Shown here: positions 34,301-43,094 of the stretch, piece by piece
How the letters are laid out: each line of letters opens with the position of its first letter
Numbering within the stretch: the stretch's first letter is position 1
Assembly (NCBI GenBank): GCA_016124425.1
Contig: WGNT01000103.1
Coordinates: 1 to 53,214 of the forward strand
Source of the DNA: Cytophagales bacterium
Lineage (GTDB): Bacteria; Bacteroidota; Bacteroidia; Cytophagales; Cyclobacteriaceae
DNA length: 53,214 nt
Reading direction: 5' to 3'
Made by a program: the position numbers and the translations under genes
The notes under the pieces: model-generated
What the model was told of the DNA's origin: nothing
Databases searched by the model: none
What the model saw: the letters and a program-made list of their open reading frames with translations, nothing else

Positions 34301-36494
34301 CACTGCGCTGAATGGTATTGAGGTTCAAGATTCTGATTACATTACAATCCAGAAGAATATTCTCAAGAATATTGGCGATCAGGCAATTTATGTCAGAAAT
34401 GCATTTGATGCACTCATTGGCGGCTATTACGGCCTTGGTAATATTATTAATAACGCTATAACAGGTATTATGGTTGTCAATTCTTCTGATGTTGAAATCC
34501 TGAAAAATGACATAGATACAATTACAGGTTCTGGTCACGTTGGTGATGGTATCCGTCTCTTTAATGTTGAGAACGCTTTTATTGCTTGGAATAAAATTAG
34601 AAATGTTGCCGATGAAGGTATCTTTATCCGTGATGGCGAAGGTTCGTTGATTGTAAAAGAAAACAATATTAAAAACGCTGGTGGCAACGGTATTGAGCTA
34701 ATCTCAACAGATGCTGGTGCATATGCGACAATTATTGGCAACTTTATCGAGAATGTGGATCTTGATGGTATTCTCATCAAGGAATCGGGAGACTATGCCG
34801 GTGCGAGTATTTTCGGAAACTGGATCAAAAACACAGGCCTCTCAGGCATCAAGGTTGATCGTAATGCAGACTATGTGAAGTTCAACACAGTGCTAAATGC
34901 CGGTGAGCATGGTATTACAATCAACAATTCTGACGGCGTAAAGGTCTTCGGAAACTTTGTGAAAAATACGATTCTGAACGGTATTGACGTTCAAAACTCA
35001 GACTACATCACAATTCAGGCAAACACGCTAAAAGACATCGGTGATAAGGCAATTTATGTTGCGAATGCAGCTAATGCACTGATTGGTAGCTTTTTCTACG
35101 GGCTTGGTAACGTGATTAATAATGCTGCAACAGGAATTATGGTTCTGAACTCTTCAGATGTATCGGTTCTGAGAAATGACATTGATACAATCACAGCAGG
35201 TCCAAATTTTGGTGATGGTGTTCATTTGAACAATGTTGAGAACGCTTTCATTGCTTGGAACAATATCAAAAATGTTTCTGATGAAGGTATCTTTATTCGT
35301 GACGGTGAGGGCTCACTGGTTGTTAAGGGCAACTTTATTAAGAACGCTCAAGGCAACGGCATCGAGTTGATTTCAACAGATGCTGGCGCGTACGCTACGA
35401 TATTCGGTAATTTCCTTTACAATATTGGTCTTGACGGGATCTTGATCAAAGAATCAGGAAACTATGCTGGTTCAAGCATCATTGGTAACTTTATCAAGAA
35501 TGTTGGCCTATCAGGTATAAAAGTTGATCGTGATGCAGAATATGTGAAGTACAACACTGTAATGAATGCCGGAGAATATGGCATTACAGTTGCAAACGCA
35601 GCAGATGTTCATATTCTGAATAACAACGTTTCCAATACAAACAGCCACGGCCTATATGTAGCTGGTGCGAATAATGGCTCAATTGTTGTTCAAGGTAACA
35701 ATTTCACAGATACAGGCCTCGTAAACGGCGTTGCTTCTGCTCGCTTTGAAAGTGGTGAAATTGATATGAGTGATCTGACAAATCCAAACACATTTACAAA
35801 TACATCAGGTTTGGCAGCGACAGCACTTCAATTTGATGGTGAAAATATATCACTCGTTGGAAATACTCTAGGATCAACCGTGTTTACGGGATACCTGCCG
35901 GAAGGTAGCTTCTATGTTCGCATTGAGCCAGGCACACTTTTGAGTGCGCCGTTTACGCCGATCTTAATTGACGCAACCTTCGTGAATTTTGATGGTGTAG
36001 TCCCTGGTTTGATCGGTCCAGTTCTTCCATCGGCAACATACAATTTCATTGAAAATCGTTTGTTTGATGCGGATGATCCAGTCGTCAATGCTCAGGGTCA
36101 GATTTTTATCGGGTTTGAATTCATTCCACCGACGACTGTATTTGGCTTTTCAAACTTCCAAGATTTCCTTGAGCAGACAGAATCTAACGGAGATGCTCCA
36201 AACTCTTCGGCTAGCTTGACAATCAACGGACAGCCGCCTGTTACGCAACCAACGCTATTAACAACAGCATCTTTGGCTAATCTTGAGCCTGCTGCTGGTG
36301 AAGAAGAGGGTGGTAATACAGCAGAAGAATTGGCTGATATTTCACCAGAGGCCGGTCCAGATTCTAAGGTGGTCAGCTGTATTGATGACGTTGTGACATC
36401 ATTGTCGCAGGGCTCTGTGACCTATAACTTTGGTGGTACGTTTGAAGATAGTATCGCAGCTGCGTCTGTTTGTGGTGTAACAACAGAAATCTAA
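31368..36494 (+). CDS. Large TpsA-like parallel beta-helix adhesin
   Basis: The product (1708 aa) has a signal peptide (cleavage likely after AHA at 29-31). A haemagglutination-activity/TPS-like domain at about 32-300 includes STLDGTLNSN, IDKDGVFFTGNSRVDVQGLV and NTGEIIARGGNVQMTA. A long NosD-like right-handed beta-helix runs from about 455 to 1480. The helix contains four large repeats of 202-223 residues. The C-terminal part has an acidic linker and two Cys at 1671 and 1702, the only ones I find, which recalls the C-terminal Cys pair of HMW1-type exoproteins. It is probably secreted by two-partner secretion, but no TpsB gene is in the window. AAGGA precedes the ATG. Confidence 0.85.
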   Translation: MASKNLAKKLRLLSTTAFVAGIMLSPQMAHADPTNSWDYDSAIGDVTKDVSVAGITNINVGSGNAFAEGNGDIYAGHTVNVNGSGNSTFAYQDNRDNIQSTLDGTLNSNIRVVIIDKDGVFFTGNSRVDVQGLVTTSADVSVADIMDGGDLTFNNVGDGGEIVNEGEITIRNAGLAAFVSPFVENAGVIRARLGNVVMAAGETVTLDMYGDGLVEVAVEGELEDAYLNNTGEIIARGGNVQMTALAAKKAIDNVINNDGLITVSSATVEGGKIILSGGEHGTIRNRGILRTSTGGEINITGERFLQVEKRIYDLKKPKFQLKHDQDRDFAEFDIAFADSRSSNPVGIRSNGGDVNITTSGNVLILDGRINARNNNTGLGGSINIDNGGVFYSANANTLRTNGEGTITLNQNKRTHPDLHDIPFGHLLFLKLTGQYDKAAALWAEVYGPEGTIQNAIDAIDNSGTGLNTVNIGAGEYHEDVLANHDNLVLNGAFAGTPATGIRGAETIIWATNIGVNVSSNNVTLNGLAIGGGNTGVYAYDVSNLTLLNNLIALQTGNGIEIDESDFITIQGNQTSHVGDTGIFINQSQNILIGGYGHGQGNWVNNSFTGIKILSGRDLQIIGNDINTITGTPNLADGIHITGTRNILVDSNIIYNIVDEGVFIGNGKGNVVVQNNQIGFVGGNGIELLAPEQHSINTISGNRIVVVGLDGILVKNSNPNATGYVDVLYNNLDNIGLSGISIDRNARNVSHNSIWTAGENGIEILNSDDITIQKNMLTDIGDKAIYVVNAANALIGGYAHHLGNYINNAFTGIMVINSSDVDVVKNDINNITGGEHFGDGIHLNNVENAFIAWNKIKDISDEGIFIRDGEGSLVVKGNKIENVDGNGIELISTDVGAYATIFGNELLNIGLDGILIKESGDYAGASIFGNFIYNTGLSGIKVDRNADYVKFNTVLNAGEHGISIKNSDGVHVFGNYVKNTALNGIEVQDSDYITIQKNILKNIGDQAIYVRNAFDALIGGYYGLGNIINNAITGIMVVNSSDVEILKNDIDTITGSGHVGDGIRLFNVENAFIAWNKIRNVADEGIFIRDGEGSLIVKENNIKNAGGNGIELISTDAGAYATIIGNFIENVDLDGILIKESGDYAGASIFGNWIKNTGLSGIKVDRNADYVKFNTVLNAGEHGITINNSDGVKVFGNFVKNTILNGIDVQNSDYITIQANTLKDIGDKAIYVANAANALIGSFFYGLGNVINNAATGIMVLNSSDVSVLRNDIDTITAGPNFGDGVHLNNVENAFIAWNNIKNVSDEGIFIRDGEGSLVVKGNFIKNAQGNGIELISTDAGAYATIFGNFLYNIGLDGILIKESGNYAGSSIIGNFIKNVGLSGIKVDRDAEYVKYNTVMNAGEYGITVANAADVHILNNNVSNTNSHGLYVAGANNGSIVVQGNNFTDTGLVNGVASARFESGEIDMSDLTNPNTFTNTSGLAATALQFDGENISLVGNTLGSTVFTGYLPEGSFYVRIEPGTLLSAPFTPILIDATFVNFDGVVPGLIGPVLPSATYNFIENRLFDADDPVVNAQGQIFIGFEFIPPTTVFGFSNFQDFLEQTESNGDAPNSSASLTINGQPPVTQPTLLTTASLANLEPAAGEEEGGNTAEELADISPEAGPDSKVVSCIDDVVTSLSQGSVTYNFGGTFEDSIAAASVCGVTTEI
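33060..35670 (+). repeat. Four tandem long repeats inside the adhesin gene
   Basis: The recurring start D(Y/D/F)ITIQ falls at 33060, 33666, 34335 and 35001, giving repeat lengths of 606, 669 and 666 bases and a last copy ending near 35670. All spacings are multiples of three. Copies 2 to 4 share long near-identical DNA runs, such as the segment coding EGIFIRDGEGSL, so they arose by fairly recent duplication and can recombine. Copy 1 is shorter and more diverged. Confidence 0.85.
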
Positions 36495-36519
36495 TACAGA
36501 TTAAATATAGATTGTAACT

Positions 36520-36556
36520 ATGCGTCATGTGCTTTAGCGTGTGACGCATATTTTTT
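36520..36556 (+). terminator. Rho-independent terminator of the adhesin gene
   Basis: The arms 36520-36532 (ATGCGTCATGTGC) and 36537-36549 (GCGTGTGACGCAT) form a 13-bp stem with three G-U pairs and a TTTA loop, followed by six T at 36551-36556. It lies 26 bases after the stop codon and 14 bases before the next gene, so it separates the adhesin from the exopolysaccharide locus. Confidence 0.85.
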
Positions 36557-36569
36557 AGGATTAAAAGAC

Positions 36570-37718
36570 ATGAAAGTTGCGGTTATTCATGATTGGTTGC
36601 CTGTCATTGCTGGCGCAGAGCGCGTTCTGGAACAGATCCTTAAGGTCTATCCCGATGCAGATGTTTACACAATGTTTGATTTTTTATCCGAAGAAGATCG
36701 CAAGATTTTCGGCGGTGTGAAAATCACAACCAGTAGTCTCAATAAATGGCCCAAAGTTCAAAAGTACTATCGAAAATTACTGCCTATAATGCCATTTATG
36801 ATCGAAAATTTTGATCTTAGTAAGTACGATTTAATTATTTCATCCAGCCATGCCGTAGCAAAAGGCGTCATTACAGGCGGCACGCAAATCCACGTTTCTT
36901 ACGTTCACAGTCCAACGCGATATGCATGGGATTTAATGCACCAATATTTGCGCGAAAGTAATATGGAGCGTGGATTTAAGGGCATGATGGCGCGTTATTT
37001 TCTCCATAAATTCCGCATTTGGGATTTACGAACTGCGAACGGCGTTGACGGGTTCATAGCGAACTCTGACTTTATTCGCAAGCGTATCTGGAAAGTCTAT
37101 CGCCGTGAGGCGGATGTGGTATATCCACCCGTGAACATTGATCTTTTTGAATATTCTGATGAGAAAGAAGACTTCTATTTTACGGCCTCTCGCATGGTTC
37201 CATATAAAAGAATTGATATGATCGCTGCAGCCTTTGCCAAAATGCCGGATAAAAAGCTGAAGATTATTGGCGATGGCCCGGATATACATAAGGTTAGGAA
37301 AATCGCTGATAACGCGCCAAATATAGAGGTTTTAGGGTATCAGCAATACCCAGTTCTAAAAGATCATATGCAAAAAGCAAAGGCATTTGTTTTCGCCGCG
37401 GAAGAGGATTTCGGGATAGTTCCAGTAGAGGCACAAGCGTGCGGCACACCAGTTATTGCTTATGGGGCAGGGGGAACACTTGAAACTGTCATCGACTACG
37501 ATCAGAGCCCAAAAACAGCAACAGGCATGCATTTTAAACAGCAGACAGCAGAGTGCCTTGCGGAAGCGGTACAGAAATTTGAAACACTAAGAGATAAAAT
37601 TTTATATCAAAACTGCCGTAAAAATGCTGAAAAATTCTCAGAAGAGCGTTTCAGAAACGAGCTGAAGGCTATGGTGGAAAAGCATTTGCCTAAGAAATAT
37701 CTACCAAAGGCTGCCTAA
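36570..37718 (+). CDS. Glycosyltransferase family 4
   Basis: The product (382 aa) begins MKVAVIHDWLPVIAGAERVL and contains VSYVHSPTRYAWDLMHQYL, a pattern of WbaZ/WsaF-like mannosyl- and rhamnosyl-type GT4 enzymes. The donor site is EEDFGIVPVEAQACGTPVIA near residues 275-295, with both Glu residues of the EX7E motif. Nearby manC suggests GDP-mannose as donor, but this is inference. It follows the adhesin terminator and its end overlaps the end of the ATP-grasp gene by 18 bases on the other strand. Confidence 0.9.
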   Translation: MKVAVIHDWLPVIAGAERVLEQILKVYPDADVYTMFDFLSEEDRKIFGGVKITTSSLNKWPKVQKYYRKLLPIMPFMIENFDLSKYDLIISSSHAVAKGVITGGTQIHVSYVHSPTRYAWDLMHQYLRESNMERGFKGMMARYFLHKFRIWDLRTANGVDGFIANSDFIRKRIWKVYRREADVVYPPVNIDLFEYSDEKEDFYFTASRMVPYKRIDMIAAAFAKMPDKKLKIIGDGPDIHKVRKIADNAPNIEVLGYQQYPVLKDHMQKAKAFVFAAEEDFGIVPVEAQACGTPVIAYGAGGTLETVIDYDQSPKTATGMHFKQQTAECLAEAVQKFETLRDKILYQNCRKNAEKFSEERFRNELKAMVEKHLPKKYLPKAA

Positions 37719-38558
37719 CTCTAAATCCTTCTCAGCGGGATTGAAAGGCTCCCAGCCCGCACCAGGCGCAAAAGTGATCTCACCAAAACGTGTTTGTCCG
37801 TTAACACTGTAAAGATCAATTCGTGCAAAGGGATAATCAGCGGATAGTTTTTCAGCTACCTCAATCATTTCATCAAGATTTGATGGTTTTTGAGTGTCTT
37901 TGCCTTTGGGAAATAGGAGCCCAAAATCCTGATGCGTCCAATCAGGCGCGTGGAAGGAACGACGATGGCTTTCAAAACGGTCTTGATCAACCTGAATATA
38001 ATGACATTTTCCATGAAAGCAGAAGAATTTATAATCATATGGTATGCCGTGAACATCATCTTCCATAAGCTCTTCGACAATAACACGCGGTTGAATTTCC
38101 AAATACCAAGGCTCATTCGTAATAAATCCAAAGTTTTTGTTCAGGCTTTTTCTCAGTTTCTGTAAGAGTTTAGTAAGATTCTCCTGATTTTTGTCTCTAA
38201 TGATAAAAATTCCCCCGGAACTGTGGGTTGTCTTAATAACAAACTTATCTGGTAAAGTTTCAAAGGCAATATCATCCGGATTATCTCCTGCGAAATAGAG
38301 TTTATTTAAAATGTTTTCTCCTATCCGGGTCTTTACAAAATCACGTACCGCGTATTTGTCAGCCAAAAGAGATGCATTATGTGGCATAGAATATATTTTA
38401 CTATGCATGATTTTTTCGTTGAAAGTCTCTGGGCTTTCTAAGTCTGGCCAGTAGCCCAGATTATAATAAGCACGAAGTTTCTCATAGTTTTTACGCCCCG
38501 CTAAAAACCTTAAGATATTCCAGATTGTATCTTTCACTTCTCTTGACGTCATGAACAT
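37701..38558 (-). CDS. TupA-like ATP-grasp protein
   Basis: The product (285 aa) fits the TupA-like ATP-grasp family: LGYWPDLESPETFNEKIMHS near residue 33, FVIKTTHSSGGIFIIRDK near 105 and VIVEELMEDDVHGIPYDYKF near 155, which form the ATP-binding and lysine parts. C-terminal residues YPFARIDLYSVNGQTRFGEI supply the metal-binding Asp and Glu. TupA adds glutamate to teichuronopeptide, and relatives in polysaccharide loci are thought to attach amino acids or other acids to sugars. An AAGGA site precedes the ATG. It is 1 base from the next upstream gene. Confidence 0.85.
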   Translation of the reverse strand: MFMTSREVKDTIWNILRFLAGRKNYEKLRAYYNLGYWPDLESPETFNEKIMHSKIYSMPHNASLLADKYAVRDFVKTRIGENILNKLYFAGDNPDDIAFETLPDKFVIKTTHSSGGIFIIRDKNQENLTKLLQKLRKSLNKNFGFITNEPWYLEIQPRVIVEELMEDDVHGIPYDYKFFCFHGKCHYIQVDQDRFESHRRSFHAPDWTHQDFGLLFPKGKDTQKPSNLDEMIEVAEKLSADYPFARIDLYSVNGQTRFGEITFAPGAGWEPFNPAEKDLELGSLW

Positions 38559-38559
38559 C

Positions 38560-39672
38560 TTATCCTTTGCTCAATGTTTCGTATAGATTAGTGACATTTT
38601 CGTGAAGTTGCTGAATAGAGAATTTTTCTTGTATCTTTTTTCGTGCGGCTTTGAGAACTCTCTCTCTATTTTCTATTTCTGAGAGAGACTTTAACGCTGT
38701 GATGAAATCCTGAGCGTTTGCAACCAAATAACCTGTCTTGCCATGCTCAATCATATCTGGAATACCCCCTGAAGGATACCCTAAGACAGGTAAACCATGA
38801 GCCATAGCTTCCATAACACTTCTGGGTAAGGGATCAGGAATGTGGGAAGGTACGCACACGATATCAATATCATCGTATATTTGTGACGGATTGCTTACAA
38901 AACCTTGAAAATCAATATTCTCGCTTAAGCCAAGATTATTGATTTGGGTAAATATACTTTGTTCATAATTTGGGGGATCTTCTGAAAGACTGCCACGTAC
39001 AATAAGTTTGATGTTTAAGTTGTCTTTTCTGGCTGCGGCGAGCCAATCAATCAATAGATGAAGGCCTTTCGCGGGATGTATGCGGCCAACAAAACCAACA
39101 TTGATTTCTACGAAATTCTTAGTTGCTGCCTCAATGTTACTTGGAATATCTGTTCCGTTATGAATCACATGAACTTTGGGGGGGATTTTTTCATCAGGCC
39201 AGCATGCATTTGAAACAACAATCATCGCATTACATAGAAAACGCATAATATGCCAAACGATCTTTTCTGATCTGGTATACGGGATGTCACGAATGTGAAG
39301 TACAGCTTTAGGCCCTCCGATACAGGCCGAAACGCAGTTAATCATGTGAGCCTTGAGACCGTTTGAGTGAACAATTTCTGTTTTTCTTTGTTTGGCTTCT
39401 TTTTTGAGTTTTATCGACGCGCGCCACAAATCTTTTATGGCTGTAAAACCTTTCATAAAGGAAAACGGACGGTGAATATTTCGGATAGAACCAAAAGGAA
39501 GTATGGCATGATCAAATCCAAGTTCTTTTGCTTTTTCTAGAATTGGACCTTGTTCAGGTGCAAAAATGATCGGAACAATATTGGGATTAGCGGTTAAATC
39601 AAAAAGAGAGCGTTCTGCGCCACCTTTAAAATATTCGACTGGTGAGAGGAATATGATTCTTTTTTTGTCCAT
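38560..39672 (-). CDS. Glycosyltransferase family 4
   Basis: The product (370 aa) begins RIIFLSPVEYFKGGAERSLF, has VGFVGRIHPAKGLHLLIDWL near residue 192, and the donor site PRSVMEAMAHGLPVLGYPSG near 290 followed by MIEHGKTGYLV. This is a standard GT-B retaining transferase. It is transcribed with the ATP-grasp gene (1-base gap) and is divergent from the flippase gene across 102 bases. Its sugar is unknown. Confidence 0.9.
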   Translation of the reverse strand: MDKKRIIFLSPVEYFKGGAERSLFDLTANPNIVPIIFAPEQGPILEKAKELGFDHAILPFGSIRNIHRPFSFMKGFTAIKDLWRASIKLKKEAKQRKTEIVHSNGLKAHMINCVSACIGGPKAVLHIRDIPYTRSEKIVWHIMRFLCNAMIVVSNACWPDEKIPPKVHVIHNGTDIPSNIEAATKNFVEINVGFVGRIHPAKGLHLLIDWLAAARKDNLNIKLIVRGSLSEDPPNYEQSIFTQINNLGLSENIDFQGFVSNPSQIYDDIDIVCVPSHIPDPLPRSVMEAMAHGLPVLGYPSGGIPDMIEHGKTGYLVANAQDFITALKSLSEIENRERVLKAARKKIQEKFSIQQLHENVTNLYETLSKG

Positions 39673-39774
39673 TTTCTGTTTCTCTTGGTGTGCTAGGATG
39701 TAATACCAAGGGGTTTTTTCTATTACAAATAAATAATTCTATTTTACAGATTAACCTTTTCATTGTTGAGTTGA

Positions 39775-41067
39775 TTGACTAGAGTGCTGTCAGATTCTTA
39801 CAGACATGAGCGAGCTTTGTTGCATAATTTTTTACAACTGATTTCAAATCCAAATATTATGCCGCTGATTATTATGAGTTTGCGGGGTTCATCACTTGTG
39901 GTGAAATTCTTGTTGTCAATTTTCATTGCAACATATATGGATTTTTCGGTTTTAGGTTCTTTTGGTCTAATTGTTTCGGCGAGCATTATGGTTCCGGTGT
40001 TTGCAGGTTTTTCTTTGATGTACAACATTAGTCGTGATGCAGTTACACAGCCTTTATCAGAGGTAACCGTATCTCTTATTTATTACCTAAATGTTATTCT
40101 CTTGATTTACGCCGTGCTTCTGGTCGGTGCCGTTGTTGTTGGTTTTTATTTTGAGGCTCTCGGCCTTGCTATTCTTATTTTTGTAGTCGTTTTACTGGAG
40201 CATCTTAATAACGACTTGTATGTCTTACTTTTAAATTTATCTAAACCGCTCCTTGCAAATTTCCTTCATTTCCTTCGATCCGCTGCTTGGATGTTACTTT
40301 TTATGGTGGCGGCTACTTTAATGCCTGATGTTAGAGCTCTAGAGAATATACTCATTGGTTGGATTGTTGGTGGTATTCTGAGTTTCGCAGTTTTTTTATG
40401 GTTTAGCCGAGGTTGGCCCTGGGATACAACAAAAAATATTGAGGCTTTTAAAAATTGGGTTGCAAGGGAATTTAAAAAATCACGAATTGTTTATGCCCAC
40501 AACTTTGTAGGCACGATTTCGCAAAATATAGATCGTTTTATTATTTCTTACTTCTTGGGTTTAGATTTAACAGGTGTTTATGTTTTCTTTGGATCGGTCA
40601 TGAGTGCTCTTATTAACCTGCTAAGAACGGGAGTTGTGCAGATTGCACGACCAAGCATGATAAGGGCCTATAAAGCACAGGACGAAAGTTTTAAGATCCT
40701 ATATAGAAAATGCATGAAGCAAACAGTTGTGTTTGCAATTTGTATGGCCTTTTTAGCGTGGCCGCTGATGTATGCTCTAATCCTTTTCATGGACAAGCCT
40801 TTAGCAGGAGAATGGTTTAGTGTTTTTTGGCTAGTACTGATAACATTTTTATTTGTTATAATTGTAGAAGTGAACAGGCTTATTTTTTATGCTGCACATA
40901 GAGATGATCTGATTCTTAAACAAAGTTTGCTTATTCTACCAATATCTATTATATGTCACTGTACATTTGTCATATTGTTAGGATTTTTGGGTGCTGTCCT
41001 TTCTCCTGTTTTAGTAAGCAGCTTGACAGTGATAATACAGCGAAGACAAATGCGGCATATTTTATAA
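39775..41067 (+). CDS. Wzx-like polysaccharide flippase
   Basis: The product (430 aa) is a polytopic membrane protein with about 12 predicted helices and few charged residues, as expected for the MATE/PST-type flippases of Wzx/Wzy systems. The segment FIISYFLGLDLTGVYVFFGS near residues 255-275 is typical. The start is weak: the TTG at 39775 has no good ribosome site, and a GTG at 39784 is possible. It would turn lipid-linked repeat units to the periplasm. The nearby polymerase, Wza and Wzc-like genes support this role. Confidence 0.8.
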   Translation: MTRVLSDSYRHERALLHNFLQLISNPNIMPLIIMSLRGSSLVVKFLLSIFIATYMDFSVLGSFGLIVSASIMVPVFAGFSLMYNISRDAVTQPLSEVTVSLIYYLNVILLIYAVLLVGAVVVGFYFEALGLAILIFVVVLLEHLNNDLYVLLLNLSKPLLANFLHFLRSAAWMLLFMVAATLMPDVRALENILIGWIVGGILSFAVFLWFSRGWPWDTTKNIEAFKNWVAREFKKSRIVYAHNFVGTISQNIDRFIISYFLGLDLTGVYVFFGSVMSALINLLRTGVVQIARPSMIRAYKAQDESFKILYRKCMKQTVVFAICMAFLAWPLMYALILFMDKPLAGEWFSVFWLVLITFLFVIIVEVNRLIFYAAHRDDLILKQSLLILPISIICHCTFVILLGFLGAVLSPVLVSSLTVIIQRRQMRHIL

Positions 41068-41076
41068 TAGGTTGGA

Positions 41077-42006
41077 ATGCGTAAAATTTCTTGTATTGTA
41101 TCTACACATAATCGTGCAGATCGTTTAACTGATTGTCTTGATGCGATTAAATCGTCAATTGAACGCGCAAAATCCTTAGATACTGAACTTATTGTTGTAG
41201 ATAACAATTCAACAGACAATACAAAAAAAGTATTAGAAGAATTTGCGAAGAACGTATGTTTCCCCATGCATATATTGAGACAAGAAAAGCAGGGTGTTAA
41301 TTTTGCGCGTAATCAAGGATTGCGAAATTCTAGTGGTGATATACTAATTTTAATCGATGATGATTGCCTGATTAATCAAGATTATATTCAATGTGTTCAT
41401 GATCTTTATCAGCAAGACACAATCTCAACTTTAAGGTTTTCTCGGATAATTTTAGCGAGTAAAGAAGACTGGCCTATTACAATAAAAGATCACGATCAAA
41501 TACAAAATTGGCATATTCATGATGCTGCGTTTTTTAGTGCGGGAAATGTCATTGGTTGCAGCATGATTTTTACAAGAGAGATTTTAGAGAAAGTTGGTTA
41601 TTTCAATGAGATATTCAGTACAAAATACGTACCTGGAGGAAACGATACGGAATATGGACTAAGAATTTATTTGGCCGGCTTTCCGGTAGAGTACAATCCT
41701 AAATTAGTGCTGAGACATGCGCATGGAAGGAATAACCAAGACTCAGTTACAAGGTTAGTAAAAAAATATTTAGTCGGATGTGGTGGCAATTACGCTAGAT
41801 TTCTGTGGCATCATCCCCACATAAAAAGAAAACTCCTCGGAGACAGGTATAAAAAACTTATCTACAAAATTGAAGAGACTGATCCAAGAAACATAGTAAT
41901 AGGCACGCTTTTTAAACAAAATAAGCATTACATGATCTACGGGGCATTTCGTTATTTTTATGCCAAGGGGATTAATTTAATTTATAGACAATGGCAGGAA
42001 AAATAG
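41077..42006 (+). CDS. Glycosyltransferase family 2
   Basis: The product (309 aa) has the GT-A pattern: ISCIVSTHNRADRLTDCLDA at the N-terminus, LIVVDNNSTDNTKKVL near residue 40, NFARNQGLRNSSGDILILID and the DXD-like IDDDC near 92. A later block GGNDTEYGLRIYLAGFPVEY, with the catalytic ED-like acid in NDTE, completes the site. It is an inverting transferase that likely adds one sugar of the repeat unit. It starts 9 bases after the flippase gene, so the two are cotranscribed. Confidence 0.9.
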   Translation: MRKISCIVSTHNRADRLTDCLDAIKSSIERAKSLDTELIVVDNNSTDNTKKVLEEFAKNVCFPMHILRQEKQGVNFARNQGLRNSSGDILILIDDDCLINQDYIQCVHDLYQQDTISTLRFSRIILASKEDWPITIKDHDQIQNWHIHDAAFFSAGNVIGCSMIFTREILEKVGYFNEIFSTKYVPGGNDTEYGLRIYLAGFPVEYNPKLVLRHAHGRNNQDSVTRLVKKYLVGCGGNYARFLWHHPHIKRKLLGDRYKKLIYKIEETDPRNIVIGTLFKQNKHYMIYGAFRYFYAKGINLIYRQWQEK

Positions 42007-42062
42007 TTGATGGGTATTTCGGTAATCTTAGTTCGTTATGATGCCATTTAGATGGAATATAA

Positions 42063-43094
42063 ATGATCCAAAAAAATAAGTTTATATTTTTTCGAAATGA
42101 TCAGCATCAACAGACTTTTGAGTTTGACGCTTCAAAACCTGATTGCCTAGATCATGTTGAGTATAGATACTTTGGGAGGGTTCTGAATTTATTGGAACCA
42201 CAGATTCGTGATCTAGGACTCACCGTTTATGTTACAGCTTGGACTGTCCATGAGCTTCCAACGTATGGTCCAAGAGTCGTTTCTTTTATTTTGCAGGATG
42301 AGTGGTCAAGGGAGCCAAAATACCGGGATAGAGTAGGTGCAGTTTTTCGGACATGCGGAAAGTTCCCATATAATTTAGAAGCCTATAAATACGGTGGATT
42401 TTATGATTGGATTTCAAACTTTTTGGGACAGACGAGAGCGATGATGCAAGACCATGGAGGTCGCTTGGGAACAGCGATCTCTTGTTTAAAAGGAAAAAAA
42501 ATAGCGCCTATTTACAGTATACCTCTTGGTTATTTTGCAGATGAAAACATACCTTATAAACCGATTTTAGAAAGGGACTACGATCTATTTTTTGCAGGAA
42601 GTGTACAACATTCTCAAAAAAGGAGATATTTTATAAAACGGCCAAAGGAATTGGCGCGTGCCCGCATGGAAAAGGCGCTTGAGGATGTAGCGTTAAGAAA
42701 CATAGAAATTACTGTCAAAACTAGATTAACTGGAAGTTTTGAAGACAGCATTGAAACAGACAATACGAGCTACCTACAAAATATGATGAATACAAAGATT
42801 TGCCCTGTTCCTCGTGGTGCCAATCTGGAAACGTTTCGTTTCTACGAAGCGATTAGATATGGATGTATTCCTGTTGGAGAAGCTTTCCCGAATGAAGAAT
42901 TTTATAAGAATGCTCCTATTATCAGATTGAAGGATTGGTCGACGTTAGCACAAACAGTTATGCCACTGCTTCAAAATGCGGATAAGCTTCAAGATATGCA
43001 TCAAAAGACTCTAGCTTGGTGGCAGGAACACTGTTCTGAAAAGGCGCTAGCAGGCTTCATTTATGATAGACTAAAAGAAATTTATCAGGCTTAG
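42063..43094 (+). CDS. Exostosin-like (GT47-type) glycosyltransferase
   Basis: The product (343 aa) ends in a segment close to the exostosin domain: MMNTKICPVPRGANLETFRF near residues 238-257 and YEAIRYGCIPVGEAFPNEEF directly after, matching the 'EAI..GC.PV' pattern of GT47 enzymes. The first 200 residues are less conserved. Such enzymes in bacteria add sugars such as glucuronate, galactose or xylose to surface polymers. Its end overlaps the convergent polymerase gene by 4 bases. The donor is unknown. Confidence 0.7.
   Translation: MIQKNKFIFFRNDQHQQTFEFDASKPDCLDHVEYRYFGRVLNLLEPQIRDLGLTVYVTAWTVHELPTYGPRVVSFILQDEWSREPKYRDRVGAVFRTCGKFPYNLEAYKYGGFYDWISNFLGQTRAMMQDHGGRLGTAISCLKGKKIAPIYSIPLGYFADENIPYKPILERDYDLFFAGSVQHSQKRRYFIKRPKELARARMEKALEDVALRNIEITVKTRLTGSFEDSIETDNTSYLQNMMNTKICPVPRGANLETFRFYEAIRYGCIPVGEAFPNEEFYKNAPIIRLKDWSTLAQTVMPLLQNADKLQDMHQKTLAWWQEHCSEKALAGFIYDRLKEIYQA

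Noticed and set aside
33060..35670. Regular DNA repeats that might look like a CRISPR or satellite array
   Set aside because: The period is about 666 bases, all in frame, and codes for beta-helix coils. It is protein repetition.
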